Shown here: piece after piece, positions 40,601-46,760 of the stretch
How the letters are laid out: the number at the start of each line of letters is the position of its first letter
How positions within the stretch are numbered: the first letter of the stretch is position 1
Assembly (NCBI GenBank): GCA_949825065.1
Contig: OX463846.1
Coordinates: forward strand, 3,987,366-4,051,365
Length of the DNA stretch: 64,000 nucleotides
Direction of reading: 5' to 3'
DNA from: Odontocerum albicorne
Taxonomy: Eukaryota; Arthropoda; Insecta; Trichoptera; Odontoceridae
Notes under the pieces: model-generated
What the model was told of the DNA's origin: nothing
Databases searched by the model: none
Seen by the model: the letters and a program-made list of their open reading frames with translations, nothing else
Made by a program: the position numbers and the translations under genes

Positions 40601-42720
40601 GGTTTTGTTTTTGTGTAATCAAAAATCGGAAAGAAGTATCGATTTATTTTTTCATGCTAAACATCCTCAGTGAGATACAAGCAAAAGCCTAGTTTACTGG
40701 GTATACGACAAATGAAAGGCAACAAACCCAGATCCATTAAAATTGTATGTCCAAATTAAATTAACAGTTGTTTTTTCGCAAATTATGTATACTTCTTGTC
40801 ATGTATAATAATAAATAAAACTCATAGTGGGTGAATAACGAAAGCATGTAGAAAGTAGCAGGAATAAATGAGAGGCGCTGGATCAAGTATCACAATTTGG
40901 TGACCTCAGTTGTGAACTCCTCAAATGAGTGTTTATAGTTAAATATTTAATTTCAGCCAACGCTTCTATGGTCCAACCCCGCAGTAACCAGAATGACTCT
41001 AACCCTGAATAAAGCTCTCCGTGGACTTCCAATTTTTCCGGCATTCTTCCCTCTTCATCTCCTTAAGTACTTCACCACCTACTACAGCTACTTGGGTTCT
41101 CTAACCACTCCTGAGTGCAATGAGAGCGTGAGGTGGATTGTCTACGAAGTACCTCTTGCAATTCCTGCTGGTGATGTAAGTTGTTACATTATTAATGTAT
41201 TATTGTTGAATTCAAATAGAAGTCTGGCGTTTTACTAACTAGAATACCTATTCCGTTCCTCGTGTTTTAAGTGGTTAAATTTTTTTTAAATAACGATAAA
41301 TACAAAAATGTTTATGATGGAGAGTTTGAGCTTTTGTTAGTATTAATCAAATTAACGATAAATACAAAGATGTTTATGATGGAGAGTTTGAGCTTTTGTT
41401 AGTATCAGTCAAATTAATGATAAATACAAAAGTGTTTATGATGGAAAGTTTGAGCTTTTGTTAGTATTAGTCAAATTAACGATAAAAACAAAATTGTTTA
41501 TGATGGATAGTTTGAGCTTTTGTTAATATTAATCAAATTAACGATAAATACAAAAATGTTTATGATGGAGAGTTTGAGCTTTTGTTAGTATCAGTCAAAT
41601 TAATGATAAATACAAAAGTGTTAATCATGGAAAGTTTGAGCTTTTGTTAGTATTAGTCAAATTAACGATAAAAACAAAATTGTTTATGATGGATAGTTTG
41701 AGCTTTTGTTAATAATAATCAAATTAACGATAAATACAAAAATGTTTATGATGGAGAGTTTGAGCTTTTTTTAGTATTAATCAAAAGAATACGAAGTTCG
41801 GAGCCGTGATAACAAAAACGTATTCGTGGAATTAACAGAGTAAACAAATAACGATTTTACAAAAACTTCACACATACACTTCACATAAAGCTGAATGTAC
41901 TATTATCATATATCGGAAGATTTACAAAGTTTTCTTTGTAGTCCTTCGTCCCATGGTAAGCTTTCTGCGAATTTTTAACCAAATGTTCCTTTTTCTAAAC
42001 AGATACAGATGCGTATACCTTATTTAATAATGGCTATAGTCACTACTTACACTCAATTCATAATATATTTATTTATTTCGTAATGTTTTTAATATTTTAA
42101 TAAATGTTTTTTTCTTATCCCGAGTGAAAGCACCTTGAAGAGAATCTTACATCTAAACGTCGCTGTATAAATTGTTATTTCATTGTTATTATTAATACAA
42201 CATGACGGGCTAATTTCCATATTGCAATCTCTTGCAAGCAACCAGAAATATTTTTAAACAACCAACAAGTGAAAACCAGCTTGGAACTGCTACCAACTCT
42301 TTCCTGTCCTAACACTCAACATAATTTTTTTGTTTGTTTTGTAATAGTTTTAATCTGTCAATAATAGTGGGTTCGAGTCTTGACTAAGAGGAAAGTTTGC
42401 TCTCGAAACGGCGCCTTATAAAATTTATTTTTATTATTATTATCATCGACAAACATAGAAATAGATAAACATACTCGTATGTTATGTAAATAGAAGAAGT
42501 CAGCACATTTTAATGCAACTTAAATATGTTATGTACAAATAGATATTCTTCAATAGAATTTTCGAAAACTATTATTATCATTCTTTAAAAATTTTCTTTT
42601 CAGTTGGTGATTTTCAGATCTTTTCAAGTCAATGGAAAATCGCTTTCGAACAACTTCCGCCTAACACAACCTCTAAATGGACGCCCAGTTTTACGTCACA
42701 AGTCTTTCACTCTATTTTAA
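13629..42720 (+). CDS. Secreted alpha-carbonic anhydrase, nine coding exons
   Basis: A zinc enzyme that interconverts CO2 and bicarbonate, exported through the secretory pathway. Coding exons: 13629-13674, 17267-17397, 20148-20205, 25281-25304, 32661-32828, 37742-37937, 39356-39422, 40957-41175, 42604-42720. All junctions are GT-AG and all phases agree, giving 341 residues. Visible features: a signal peptide (M-K-K-K-I-L-F-I-L-C-L...); L-C-G-G-x-N-Q-S-P-I-N-I; N-T-G-H-T with the proton-shuttle His; H-W-H-W-G and E-M-H with the three zinc ligands; G-S-E-H; and S-L-T-T-P-E-C with the gate Thr. The Cys in L-C-G-G and in T-P-E-C match the disulfide of secreted CAs. The catalytic set is complete, so activity is likely. 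The model is from sequence alone; exons 2-4 are less certain than 5-9. Confidence 0.9.
13650..13775 (+). repeat. Tandem duplication of the exon 1 / intron 1 boundary, 4 copies
   Basis: Units of about 31 bp (13650-13680, 13681-13711, 13712-13742 and a diverged fourth to about 13775) each carry the last codons of exon 1 and a complete CAG|GTAAAT-type donor (third copy: CAG|GTAAAA). Four candidate 5' splice sites therefore lie in a row. Confidence 0.9.
14039..14083 (-). ncRNA. Hammerhead-ribozyme-like motif, inverted pLTR arm
   Basis: On the reverse strand: CUGAAGA, a short stem-loop, GAAAC, a hairpin (GGUA/UACC) and GUC. This fits the hammerhead core CUGANGA...GAAA...GUH. Helix I pairing is weak or bulged. 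PLE terminal repeats are known to carry hammerheads; activity here is not shown. Confidence 0.4.
14191..14574 (+). pseudogene. GIY-YIG endonuclease fragment reaching into the pLTR
   Basis: The open frame runs 14191-14574 in phase with its only internal Met at 14377. It contains F-Y-V-G-K-T-G-R-S-F, R-C-R-E-H-K-S and the late L-E-A-L-E-I motif. It continues into the pLTR and ends V-L-F-V-L-P, as in copy D. The GIY half and the whole polymerase are missing. Confidence 0.7.
14571..14615 (+). ncRNA. Hammerhead-ribozyme-like motif, forward pLTR
   Basis: CUGAAGA at 14571-14577, a stem of about 4 bp, GAAAC at 14593-14597, a GGUA/UACC hairpin, then GUC ending at 14615. Core positions fit CUGANGA/GAAA/GUH. 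Helix I is not convincing. Confidence 0.4.
15190..15459. mobile_element. piggyBac-like MITE, TTAA target
   Basis: The ends CCCTTTTAATC... and ...GATTAAAAGGG are inverted and flanked by TTAA at 15186-15189 and 15460-15463. A second inverted block (GCGAAAAATCCCA) lies inside each end. It is about 270 bp with no transposase. Confidence 0.7.
15647..16933 (+). mobile_element. Complete mariner element
   Basis: Perfect 31-bp terminal inverted repeats (15647-15677 and 16903-16933), a TA duplication on both sides (15645-15646, 16934-16935), and an intact transposase. The length of 1287 bp is normal for mariner. Intact ends and an open frame imply a recent insertion into intron 1 of the carbonic anhydrase gene. 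Confidence 0.95.
15836..16855 (+). CDS. Mariner transposase, DD34D, intact
   Basis: This transposase binds the terminal repeats and moves the element by cut and paste into TA sites, acting in the nucleus. I chose the ATG at 15836 (339 residues); an upstream TTG-started extension lacks support. An N-terminal helix-turn-helix region is followed by the mariner motif W-V-P-H-E-L. The catalytic triad is D in T-C-D-E-K-W, D in L-L-H-D-N-A-R-P-H, and D in Y-S-P-D-L-A-P-T-D-Y, with exactly 34 residues between the last two (DD34D). No stop or frameshift is seen, and the length is near the usual 340-350. It may be functional. The subfamily looks cecropia-like from the terminal repeats, an inference from memory. 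Confidence 0.93.
   Translation: MENLKYRVIYEYEFHRGTSAAETARRIYDVYGDGAAKENTVRFWFQRFRSGNFDLHNKPRGRPETKVDNEELKAIVEADPSQTTSELAAGCGVSDKTVLIHLKQIGKVKKLERWVPHELSEANQQTRVDCCVALLNRHNNEGILNRIITCDEKWILYDNRKRSSQWLNPAEPAKPCPKRKFTPKNLLVSVWWTSAGVVHYSFLKSGQTITADVYCQQLQTMMEKLAAKQPRLVNRSRPLLLHDNARPHTAQQTATKLEELQLECLRHPPYSPDLAPTDYYFFRNLDNFLQGKKFNSDGAVQTDFKDFIDSRPNGFFSKGIDEQPMRWQKCINSNGTYFD
16955..17150 (+). mobile_element. RTE-like 3' UTR fragment
   Basis: This matches the reverse of 46990-47130: 'gatagaaaagtct', then 'tctttacctaccccgata'. It lies just upstream of exon 2. Confidence 0.6.
17267..17397 (+). CDS. Carbonic anhydrase exon 2, N-terminal extension
   Basis: Acceptor TTTCAG|CA, donor AAT|GTAAGT. With the single base from exon 1 it reads A-F-V-I-R-L-N-D-T-N-G-F-Y..., a polar, charged segment with D-V-S-D-D-E-A-V-R-L-E-N near its end. 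Base composition is less AT-rich than the surroundings, as expected for coding sequence. No known domain is recognised. Assignment to this gene rests on position and phase. Confidence 0.6.
17608..17822. mobile_element. piggyBac-like MITE 1
   Basis: Inverted ends CACTTGCCTTACTGTG and CACAGGGTGGCAAGTG, flanked by TTAA at 17604-17607 and 17823-17826. It is 215 bp without coding capacity. Near the left end lies a palindrome, CTGGACGC-TAA-GCGTCCAG. Confidence 0.8.
17830..19025. other. Intron 2 sequence without recognised features
   Basis: AT-rich intron. I see no exon, complete transposon or RNA gene. Confidence 0.4.
19030..19290. repeat. Tandem array, unit about 47 bp, 5 copies
   Basis: Units share 'aaaatggagttatgcctcct' and 'gcagagaatga'. 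The third unit carries an extra 6 bp that creates TACTCGTA (19165-19172). Confidence 0.9.
19536..20100. mobile_element. piggyBac-like nonautonomous element 2
   Basis: Left end CCTTTCCCTTCCTGTG after TTAA (19532-19535). Right end CACAGGTAAGTAAGGG before TTAA (20101-20104). It is 565 bp. Near the left end is the palindrome TGTGTATT-C-AATACACA. A longer copy is at 45493-46153. It ends 47 bp before exon 3. Confidence 0.8.
20148..20205 (+). CDS. Carbonic anhydrase exon 3
   Basis: Acceptor TTTCCAG at 20147, donor A|GTGAGT at 20206. It reads I-N-Q-V-A-G-P-F-E-I-R-N-V-V-L-S-P-R-A plus one base. Phase 0 in and phase 1 out fit exons 2 and 4. It has no recognised domain. Confidence 0.55.
20212..21510. 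other. Intron 3 sequence without recognised features
   Basis: AT-rich. Several short open frames on both strands lack motifs or homologous copies in the window. No exon is supported. Confidence 0.35.
21511..21605. mobile_element. Second Penelope-like family, inverted pLTR pair
   Basis: Two arms of about 35 bp (21511-21541 and about 21573-21605) form an imperfect palindrome. Each carries a 'ggataggag..tagaaa.....gtagcg' block. The reverse arm has the PLE-type sequence CTGAAGAG...GATAGGAG...GAAAC. A single copy is at 23582-23650. The sequence past the plus arm ('tagtggaataacaaag') matches the sequence past the 23.6-kb copy. Confidence 0.55.
21516..21554 (-). ncRNA. Hammerhead-like core, family 2
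   Basis: On the reverse strand: CUGAAGA, a stem with CUC/GAG, then GAAAC-AUGU-GUA. This gives a 2-bp helix III with a four-base loop. Flanking UUACGC and GCGGAA can pair at five of six positions as helix I. Helix II is interrupted by an internal loop. Candidate only. Confidence 0.4.
21610..22285. other. No recognised feature
   Basis: Intron 3 of the carbonic anhydrase gene. The open frame at 21581-21946 (reverse) has no motif and overlaps the PLE arm. Confidence 0.35.
22290..22495 (+). pseudogene. Decayed jockey/CR1-like LINE fragment
   Basis: This aligns by eye to part of the LINE at 39890-40070: 'gtttggggggatacac', 'acttcaggtattctaaaaa', 'aaattacatctcaaa'. Stops are present. It is the post-polymerase region. 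Confidence 0.55.
22545..22790 (+). mobile_element. Penelope-like element, copy C, solo pLTR
   Basis: This matches the 3' end of copies B and D, from 'aaaatctccccgctgctggc' to 'ttaatgccttaactata'. It has no endonuclease. Confidence 0.75.
22664..22708 (+). ncRNA. Hammerhead-ribozyme-like motif, copy C
   Basis: CUGAAGA at 22664-22670, then GAAAC, a GGUA/UACC hairpin and GUU ending at 22708. The core is retained although the surrounding element is decayed. Confidence 0.35.
22793..23235 (+). pseudogene. LINE C-terminal domain fragment
   Basis: The open frame reads I-E-Q-I-Q-K-K-I-L-R-Y-L-W-Y-R and then L-E-T-R-R-Q-E-S-I-A-I-F-L-I-K, a layout typical of the region after the polymerase in jockey-like LINEs. 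The frame begins inside the neighbouring PLE end, so its first 30-40 codons are not LINE. It ends in a stop before a TA-rich tail near 23300. Confidence 0.65.
23582..23650 (-). mobile_element. Second Penelope-like family, solo end
   Basis: The reverse strand carries CTGAAGAG, CCTC/GAGG stem halves, GAAAC-GUGU-GUA (23607-23645), then 'tagtggaataaca'. It is the same family as 21511-21605. Confidence 0.5.
23870..24420. repeat. Tandem array, unit about 61 bp, about 9 copies
   Basis: Units share 'gagtcaaccatgggttaaaa' and 'cctatttaaatctaaaccgt'. Point differences recur every four units or so, which suggests a higher-order pattern. Confidence 0.9.
24565..25128 (-). mobile_element. Mariner-derived MITE, family M, copy 1
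   Basis: The inverted ends match copies at 56651-57244 and 61736 ('ttgtgtccgttttttt'), with TA on both sides. Inside are the first part of a transposase gene and its last codons, joined by a large deletion. The deletion junction matches that of copy 2. Confidence 0.8.
25281..25304 (+). CDS. Carbonic anhydrase exon 4, 24-nt micro-exon
   Basis: Acceptor CAATTTCCAG, donor CAG|GTAAAG. With one base from the previous exon it encodes (A/T)-G-D-T-W-N-H-S. The Trp matches the conserved Trp near the start of alpha-CA domains, and the join to exon 5 gives W-N-H-S-D-F-G-R-D-W-P. This supports a real micro-exon. Confidence 0.7.
25310..26078. other. No recognised feature
   Basis: AT-rich part of intron 4. 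No exon or transposon is seen. Confidence 0.35.
26080..26535. repeat. Tandem array, unit about 50 bp, about 9 copies
   Basis: Units share 'taataagaagtagtcaagta' and 'caggtgcatagatctctt'. Two units carry a 6-bp gain at a TA: TATTCGTA (26383-26390) and TACTCGTA (26484-26491). Confidence 0.9.
26540..27485. other. Mostly unassigned; short RTE end near 27115-27160
   Basis: Near 27115-27160 'actataatgccgtctccctg' matches the reverse RTE 3' end. The rest is unassigned intron 4. Confidence 0.35.
27585..28170. repeat. 99-bp tandem array, part 1, about 6 copies
   Basis: 'cacatctatataccttctca' recurs near 27585, 27684, 27783, 27882, 27981 and 28080. The array resumes at 31004-31220 after the LINE insertion. 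The unit resembles the RTE 3' region 'cacatccatagccttctcat' at 47085. Confidence 0.9.
28171..30998 (-). mobile_element. 5'-truncated jockey/CR1-like LINE inserted in the 99-bp array
   Basis: The A-rich 3' tail lies at 28171-28195 and the truncated 5' end near 30998. ACTAT at 28166-28170 and 30999-31003 may be a short target duplication. The content is the end of the endonuclease, the reverse transcriptase and a 3' UTR. Confidence 0.85.
28678..30977 (-). pseudogene. LINE endonuclease end plus reverse transcriptase, disrupted
   Basis: The reverse transcriptase copies LINE RNA into DNA at a nicked target. Order: endonuclease tail with I-T-D-H-Y-A (30977-30789), a frameshift near 30830, K-P-W-I-T-D-G-L, the fingers with N-Y-R-P-I-S-L-L and F-L-D-L-A-K-A-F-D-T-V, then a single in-frame TAA at 29695-29697. 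After it: G-V-P-Q-G-S-V-L-G-P, the catalytic F-A-D-D, and a C-terminal tail to 28678. The stop replaces the codon between W-F-S-S and L-S-D-R-T-Q. One frameshift and one stop are the only clear lesions, so the copy is fairly young. A relative at 39953-40336 carries the same C-terminus. Confidence 0.88.
31004..31220. repeat. 99-bp tandem array, part 2, about 2 copies
   Basis: The same unit as 27585-28170, on the other side of the LINE insertion. It runs directly into RTE coding sequence at about 31225. Confidence 0.9.
31585..32148 (+). mobile_element. Mariner-like MITE, internally deleted
   Basis: The ends share 'tcaaattga.cggtttttt' in inverted orientation. The 5' part ('gagtcgtatacaat') and the 3' coding part (L-D-Y-F-L-W-G-Y-V-K, 31772-31960) are joined across a deletion. 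The same deleted form, with its own insertion, is at 59352-60612. Confidence 0.75.
32661..32828 (+). CDS. Carbonic anhydrase exon 5
   Basis: Acceptor TTTTTTCTAG, donor A|GTAAGT. It encodes D-F-G-R-D-W-P, L-C-G-G-M-N-Q-S-P-I-N-I (with the first disulfide Cys) and V-N-T-G-H-T, where His corresponds to the proton-shuttle residue. The frame can be read upstream to 32501, but that part is LINE and intron sequence. Confidence 0.95.
32905..33245 (+). mobile_element. Penelope-like element, copy D, endonuclease end plus pLTR
   Basis: The frame 32946-33155 reads the late endonuclease motif, then P-L-L-A-E-I-V-S-S-L and ends V-L-F-V-L-P, as in copy B. The hammerhead-like core is mutated (CTAATAA instead of CTGAAGA). 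Confidence 0.75.
33512..33585 (+). mobile_element. tRNA-like SINE head
   Basis: Related to 4728-4800: 'ggcag..', TAACGGTTAG, then GGTTTGATTCC, a B box with one change. It is a SINE relic, not a functional tRNA. Confidence 0.5.
33590..34945. other. Unassigned; LINE fragment at 34042-34165
   Basis: At 34042 a (CTT)n run starts a short reverse-oriented fragment with GAAGAAG tail, like other LINE ends here. The rest of this part of intron 5 shows nothing recognised. Confidence 0.35.
34951..36520. repeat. 98-bp satellite, about 16 copies
   Basis: 'catttctataaaactttatt' recurs every 98 bp from 34951, with units about 95 percent alike or better by eye. Each unit holds 'gctggggtggtccgaatccc'; two units (near 35311 and 35703) read GGTTCGAATCC, a perfect tRNA B box. 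No A box is seen. It lies in intron 5. Confidence 0.95.
36530..37735. other. Intron 5 remainder
   Basis: A tRNA-like remnant may lie near 36735-36815 ('ctagattataagacgcatgt', 'gcgacttcaattccatcc'). No exon or transposon is supported. Confidence 0.35.
37742..37937 (+). CDS. Carbonic anhydrase exon 6, zinc-binding core
   Basis: Acceptor CTATACAG, donor AC|GTAAGT. It encodes I-D-V-S-G-P-W, G-G-P-L-N-G-A-Y-R-L, then H-W-H-W-G (two zinc ligands), G-S-E-H (Glu of the gate pair) and E-M-H-F-V-H-F-H (third zinc ligand). This is the catalytic heart and is fully conserved. Confidence 0.97.
37945..39350. other. Intron 6; RTE 3' fragment at 38620-38820
   Basis: At 38620-38820 'atatggttggatcaatcgaa' and 'gatgtagaggcgaaagacg' match the RTE 3' region. 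Other parts, including a reverse open frame at 37934-38245, show no recognised motif. Confidence 0.4.
39356..39422 (+). CDS. Carbonic anhydrase exon 7
   Basis: Acceptor TTTTTTTTCAG, donor AAG|GTAATA. It encodes (T)-N-A-A-A-A-I-A-S-G-N-R-E-A-L-A-V-V-G-I-L-F-K, matching the L-A-V-V-G-V strand of alpha-CAs. Confidence 0.95.
39868..40815 (+). mobile_element. 5'-truncated jockey/CR1-like LINE
   Basis: The same family as 28171-30998 but opposite in orientation. It starts within the post-polymerase region, has the full 3' UTR and ends in 'aataataaataaaa'. It sits in intron 7. Confidence 0.8.
39953..40336 (+). pseudogene. LINE C-terminus fragment
   Basis: This 127-residue frame is nearly identical to the C-terminus of the reverse LINE at 28.7 kb (I-V-K-I-I-N-K-L-P-A-R-Y-P-T, L-L-L-R-Q-D-F-E-Y-L). 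The intact tail implies a recent insertion, but no polymerase is present. Confidence 0.8.
40957..41175 (+). CDS. Carbonic anhydrase exon 8
   Basis: Acceptor AATTTCAG, donor GAT|GTAAGT. It encodes P-T-L-L-W..., Y-S-Y-L-G-S-L-T-T-P-E-C-N-E and W-I-V-Y-E-V-P-L-A-I. T-T holds the Thr that orients the zinc-bound hydroxide. The Cys is the second half of the secreted-CA disulfide. Confidence 0.95.
41286..41785. repeat. 61-bp tandem array A, about 8 copies
   Basis: Units share 'tgtttatgatggagagtttg' and 'agcttttgttagtattaatc'. Variant units recur in order, suggesting a three-unit higher-order repeat. The same unit forms the array at 42985-43950. Confidence 0.9.
41790..42598. other. Intron 8 remainder
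   Basis: SINE/LINE-like debris at 42110-42310 ('gacgggctaatttcca', 'tctcttgcaagcaacc') shares words with 54330-54410. No exon. Confidence 0.35.
42604..42720 (+). CDS. Carbonic anhydrase exon 9, C-terminus and stop
   Basis: Acceptor TTCTTTTCAG. It encodes L-V-I-F-R-S-F-Q-V-N-G, F-R-L-T-Q-P-L-N-G-R-P-V and ends R-H-K-S-F-T-L-F-stop (TAA at 42718). The Q-P-L-N-G-R motif is the usual alpha-CA end. No long hydrophobic tail follows, so a GPI anchor is unlikely. Confidence 0.95.
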   Translation: MVIFRSFQVNGKSLSNNFRLTQPLNGRPVLRHKSFTLF

Positions 42721-42813
42721 TTTTTCTTAAAGGTTAAGTTTCTTAAATTATTTTATATTTGTAAGCTACATCAATGAAAACGTTATTATAATTGGAAAAA
42801 CATATTTCATTTC

Positions 42814-42819
42814 AATAAA
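42814..42819 (+). terminator. Candidate polyadenylation signal
   Basis: AATAAA about 95 bases after the carbonic anhydrase stop codon. It is the first good match downstream. Confidence 0.5.
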
Positions 42820-42984
42820 TCATTTCAAAGAAAACCTTTATCATGTAGACTTTTGGTTTAATTATTTCACCTGACCTCAAATGATAATGACCCATTAGAT
42901 TATAAAAGCCCAAATTATTTAATAAAATACATATTTAAAATATTGTACTCGTATATACCAAATAAAAAATATACCTTTTTCGTT

Positions 42985-43950
42985 CCTCGTGTTTTAAGTG
43001 ATAATTTTTTTTTAATTAACGATAAATACAAAAATGTTTATGATAGAGAGTTTGAGCTTTTGTTAGTATTAATCAAATTAACGATAAATACAAAAATGTT
43101 TATGATGAAGAATTTGAGCTTTTGTTAGTATTTATCAAATTAACGATAAATACAAAAATGTTTATTATGGATAGTTTGAGCTTTTGTTAGTATTAGTCAA
43201 ATTCACGATAAATAAAAAAATGTTTATGATGGAGAGTTTGAGCTTTTGTTAGTATTAATCAAATTAACGATAAATACAAAAATGCTTATGATGGAGAGTT
43301 AGAGCTTTTGTTAGTATTAATCAAATTAACAATAATATAAAAATGTTTATGATGAAGAGTTTGAGCTTTTGTTAGTATTAATCAAATTAACGGTAAATAC
43401 AAAAATGTTTACGATGGAGAGTTTGAGCGTTTGTTAGTATTAGTCAAATTAAGGATAAATACAAAAATGTTTATGATGGAGAGTTAGAGCTTTTGTTAGT
43501 ATTAATCAAATTAACAATAATATAAAAATGTTTATGATGGAGAGTTTGAGCTTTTGTTAGTATTAATCAAATTAACGGTAAATACAAAAATGTTTACGAT
43601 GGAGAGTTTGAGCGTTTGTTAGTATTAGTCAAATTAACGATAAATACAAAAATGTTTATGATGGAGAGTTTGAGCTTTTGTTAGTATAAGTCAAATTAAC
43701 GATTAAAACAAAATTGTTTATGATGGAGAGTTTGAGCTTTTGTTAGTATTAATCAAATTAACGATAAATACAAAAATGTTTATGATGGAGAGTTTGAGCT
43801 TTTGTTAGTATTAGTCAAATTAACGATAAATACATAAATGTTTATGATGGAGAGTTTGAGTTTTTGTTAGTATTAATCAAATTAACGATAAATACAAAAA
43901 TGTTTATGATGGAGAGTTTGAGCTTTTGTTAGTATTAGTCAAATTGAACC
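42985..43950. repeat. 61-bp tandem array B, about 15 copies
   Basis: The same unit as 41286-41785. Both arrays are preceded by 'cgttcctcgtgttttaagtg', so the duplicated segment is larger than the array. The last coding exon lies between the two. Confidence 0.9.
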
Positions 43951-43954
43951 CGGG

Positions 43955-44715
43955 TTTTAGTCGTGGCTTCAAAGCGACTTTAACTCGTAGCTTTCTTATA
44001 ATATTTGTAATGTTATAAACTATATTACAGCTATTAGACCAATGACTAAGCTGGTAATAAAAATATGAAACGAACTGGAGAAATCGCAAATTCGCAGCAC
44101 TTTAAATTAAATGCGCTGGCTAATAGAATAGAGACATATAAAAAAATGTTGAAAAAAATTATAGATTTTATTTTTTTTAAATAGCAGAAACATTAATTAT
44201 TCTAAAGAAAAAAAATGTTCGTTAGCAGAGAATATCAAATTCAACACCTTCTTTAAGCAGGGTTCGTCGAAATTTTTTATCTTAAGACTTGACAGACTAA
44301 TGCCGTTTCTACAAATGGGTTGAAAATCTATCTGAATTTTGAAGTTTTATCTGTATTCGGTTGTTTATTCAATTATTTTATAATTTAAATTCAATTATAA
44401 TATATTCGTTTAATTATATTCCAAACTTAAAAGTTCAATTGAGTTAACAATGTTGCATGAACGGGAAATCAGGGTTTCTTGTAAATACGGTACTTTTGTT
44501 AATCTATTAAAAAAAATTGAACTGTAAGAGAGCACATGTATTTTTCTTTGTTCAACAGACTCGTTGTTACAGCTGTGTCAATATCCAAGATCAGCCAGCC
44601 ATTCTAAAAACATTTTGATATTTACTTTTATAAGATTTGATTGAATAAAAAAAATCACCGCCTGGTAATGAGCCCGCCAGATATATATATACAATGATGG
44701 CAAATTGAATTTGTA
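43955..44715. other. No recognised feature
   Basis: AT-rich intergenic sequence after the array. Near 44655 'cgcctggtaatgagcccgcc' resembles the LINE end at 46588. Confidence 0.35.
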
Positions 44716-44723
44716 CTCTAGAC

Positions 44724-45353
44724 CTTTCAGACCTGTGGACTCCAACCTTTTTAGACCTGTGGACCGGTAAAAAATGAAATTTTACCACTAATATTGAAAT
44801 AAAAATGTTTTTTTTATTTAATATTTTTTTAATCTTATATTGTGACAGATGGACATGCTCGTATGTAACTCCAATATAATTAACAAATATACATATAACA
44901 GTTACAATTTTAATTGTAACATTGTCTGATACAATTAAAATTTAACAAAAACAATGGGGTTTTTTCAACAAACTAATGCGAAACCTGCTGTTACATCTTT
45001 GCTAATATATTGTATATTCTTGGCTGCAGTGCTGTATCTGACATTATTTTACTTGTATGTACTATTAATCTCACCGGTCCATTACAAAATGAATACAATT
45101 ATATATTATGAAATTCTTGGAAATATATTTAGGTAGGGTTTTGCATCCGAGTTCACTATCCAAAAGCAAATATTTCCGTTCTCCCTAAGTGTATTTGAGA
45201 AGATTTATGACTGTCCATTCTGAGAAAACCAGCGACCATCGTGTCGCATTATCATACCAATTATATTTATTTAACAATTACTAAAAAAACAAGTCAACGT
45301 GCAAGCGAAAAAATCCTATATTTAATATTTTTGCCGCCGGTTGGGGAACACTG
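44724..45353. mobile_element. Nonautonomous hAT element
   Basis: The 8-bp duplication CTCTAGAC at 44716-44723 and 45354-45361 flanks ends of hAT type (right end reverse complement CAGTGTTCCCCAACC; left end more decayed). It is 630 bp with no transposase. The hydrophobic frame at 44954 is judged random. Confidence 0.7.
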
Positions 45354-45492
45354 CTCTAGACTACATAAAACTTTATACTCTTGTGTGTTATTTTATTGAA
45401 TTACACTTTCATATGATGCAACCAAATGTGACGGGGGATTGCCGTGCGGCATTTTTTTCTAACCAGCGATAACAGTGTTCAAGAGGAATTAA

Positions 45493-46153
45493 CCTTTCCC
45501 TTCCTATGCTAAAAAAAATCCGCGCGTTCCGGTGCTGTGTATTCAATACACATTAAAACACATATAAAAATGAGTGATTTGAAATCGGACAATAGAGAAT
45601 ATTCATAGCCAATCGCTTAAATTATTTAATTTGAAGTCAAAAGTGATGATAATTGAAATGCAACTACTAAAAACATGAAAAAAAAACATCGGCCGACGTT
45701 CACAAAACGTGCGAAGAGACCACCTCAAATGGATGCCCGAGAGCTACTCAGGCCTAAGACGGACTAACACTGTGTATGTTATACCTCGAAGGAAGAAATA
45801 CAACTGCGAACTGAGATTCTATTTCTTGCGTTCTTATATACCGAAGTAGAGTGAGTGAGAGTGAGACGAGAATAGCGTCGCTTCCTCACCCATAGAGTTT
45901 TTTAGAATAAATATGCCTATGTCACACACTGGCACACATTTGATTGTATTGGTGAATTTATTCATGATTTTCACAAAAAATCTCTAATGTGGCCGATAAG
46001 TGCTAATTATTATTAATATTCATTTTTCATTCAATGCGTAAATGTATTACGGAAGAAAATCTAAAATTTGAACCCAGTATTTATTATATTTATAAATATA
46101 TTAATTTTTTTAGAAGCAATGTGTACTGGTTACACATCACTGGTAAGGAAAGG
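45493..46153. mobile_element. piggyBac-like nonautonomous element 3
   Basis: Left end CCTTTCCCTTCCTATG after TTAA (45489-45492). The right end CACTGGTAAGGAAAGG is followed by ATTA, a probable decayed TTAA. Similar to 19536-20100 over most of its length, with the same internal palindrome. Confidence 0.75.
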
Positions 46154-46159
46154 ATTAGC

Positions 46160-46660
46160 GCTACGCTCAAACAGAGATTGTTTATTGGGCTTTCCAGTTC
46201 ACCGCTTCTCTTTCCTTACGTCGTCCTTTACTGTCCATGCAGTAAGACTCTGAAATCAGTTACAAACCAATATAAGACTCGCTCCGTCCTTGGCATGCTT
46301 TAAGAAGCGACTGAAAAACCTCTTAATTTTTAGTCAGTAAAATAACGTGTTTCATTCCTGATTTTTATTTTCCTTTCCTCTCCACCATCCCTTCCTTTCC
46401 TTTTGATTGATGATATCTCACTTTATATGAAAAATATTGTTCGGGTGGCTATCCGTCTTTGTGGGGTTCGTGGGCAGGTGCTCACGTATATGTTTATGGA
46501 TTTCGTGGGGATGGATATTCATTTGAATGATCTATGTGACCACGTAACTTGCTTCATTTAATTTTCTCTGGTTGGTTGGAAGAGATTGCCGCCTGGTAAT
46601 AAGCCTGCCAGATTGTATTTGCAATAAAAGTGTTAAATAAATAAATAAAGGAAGGGTTAA
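46160..46660 (+). mobile_element. LINE 3' end
   Basis: A short C-terminal coding trace (K-T-L-K-S-V-T-N near 46245, then an R-L-K-N-L-like tail) is followed by a 3' UTR ending 'aataaataaataaa' at about 46650. Frames are broken. Confidence 0.5.
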
Positions 46661-46760
46661 GTAAAAACCAGACTGGAACCCTTATAAAAAAAATCGGGTA
46701 GCAACGAGAATCGTACCCGCAACCATCGGCTTGTATGGTCTTATATATAACAGTAAGACT
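46661..46760 (-). mobile_element. Reverse SINE fragment
   Basis: 'aaaaaccagactggaaccct' and then GAGAATCGTACCCGC, a decayed reverse B box. The same family as 3940-4330. Confidence 0.45.

Noticed and set aside
44954..45136. Hydrophobic 60-residue frame as a small membrane protein
   Set aside because: It lies inside a nonautonomous hAT bounded by target duplications and has no support beyond T-rich composition.
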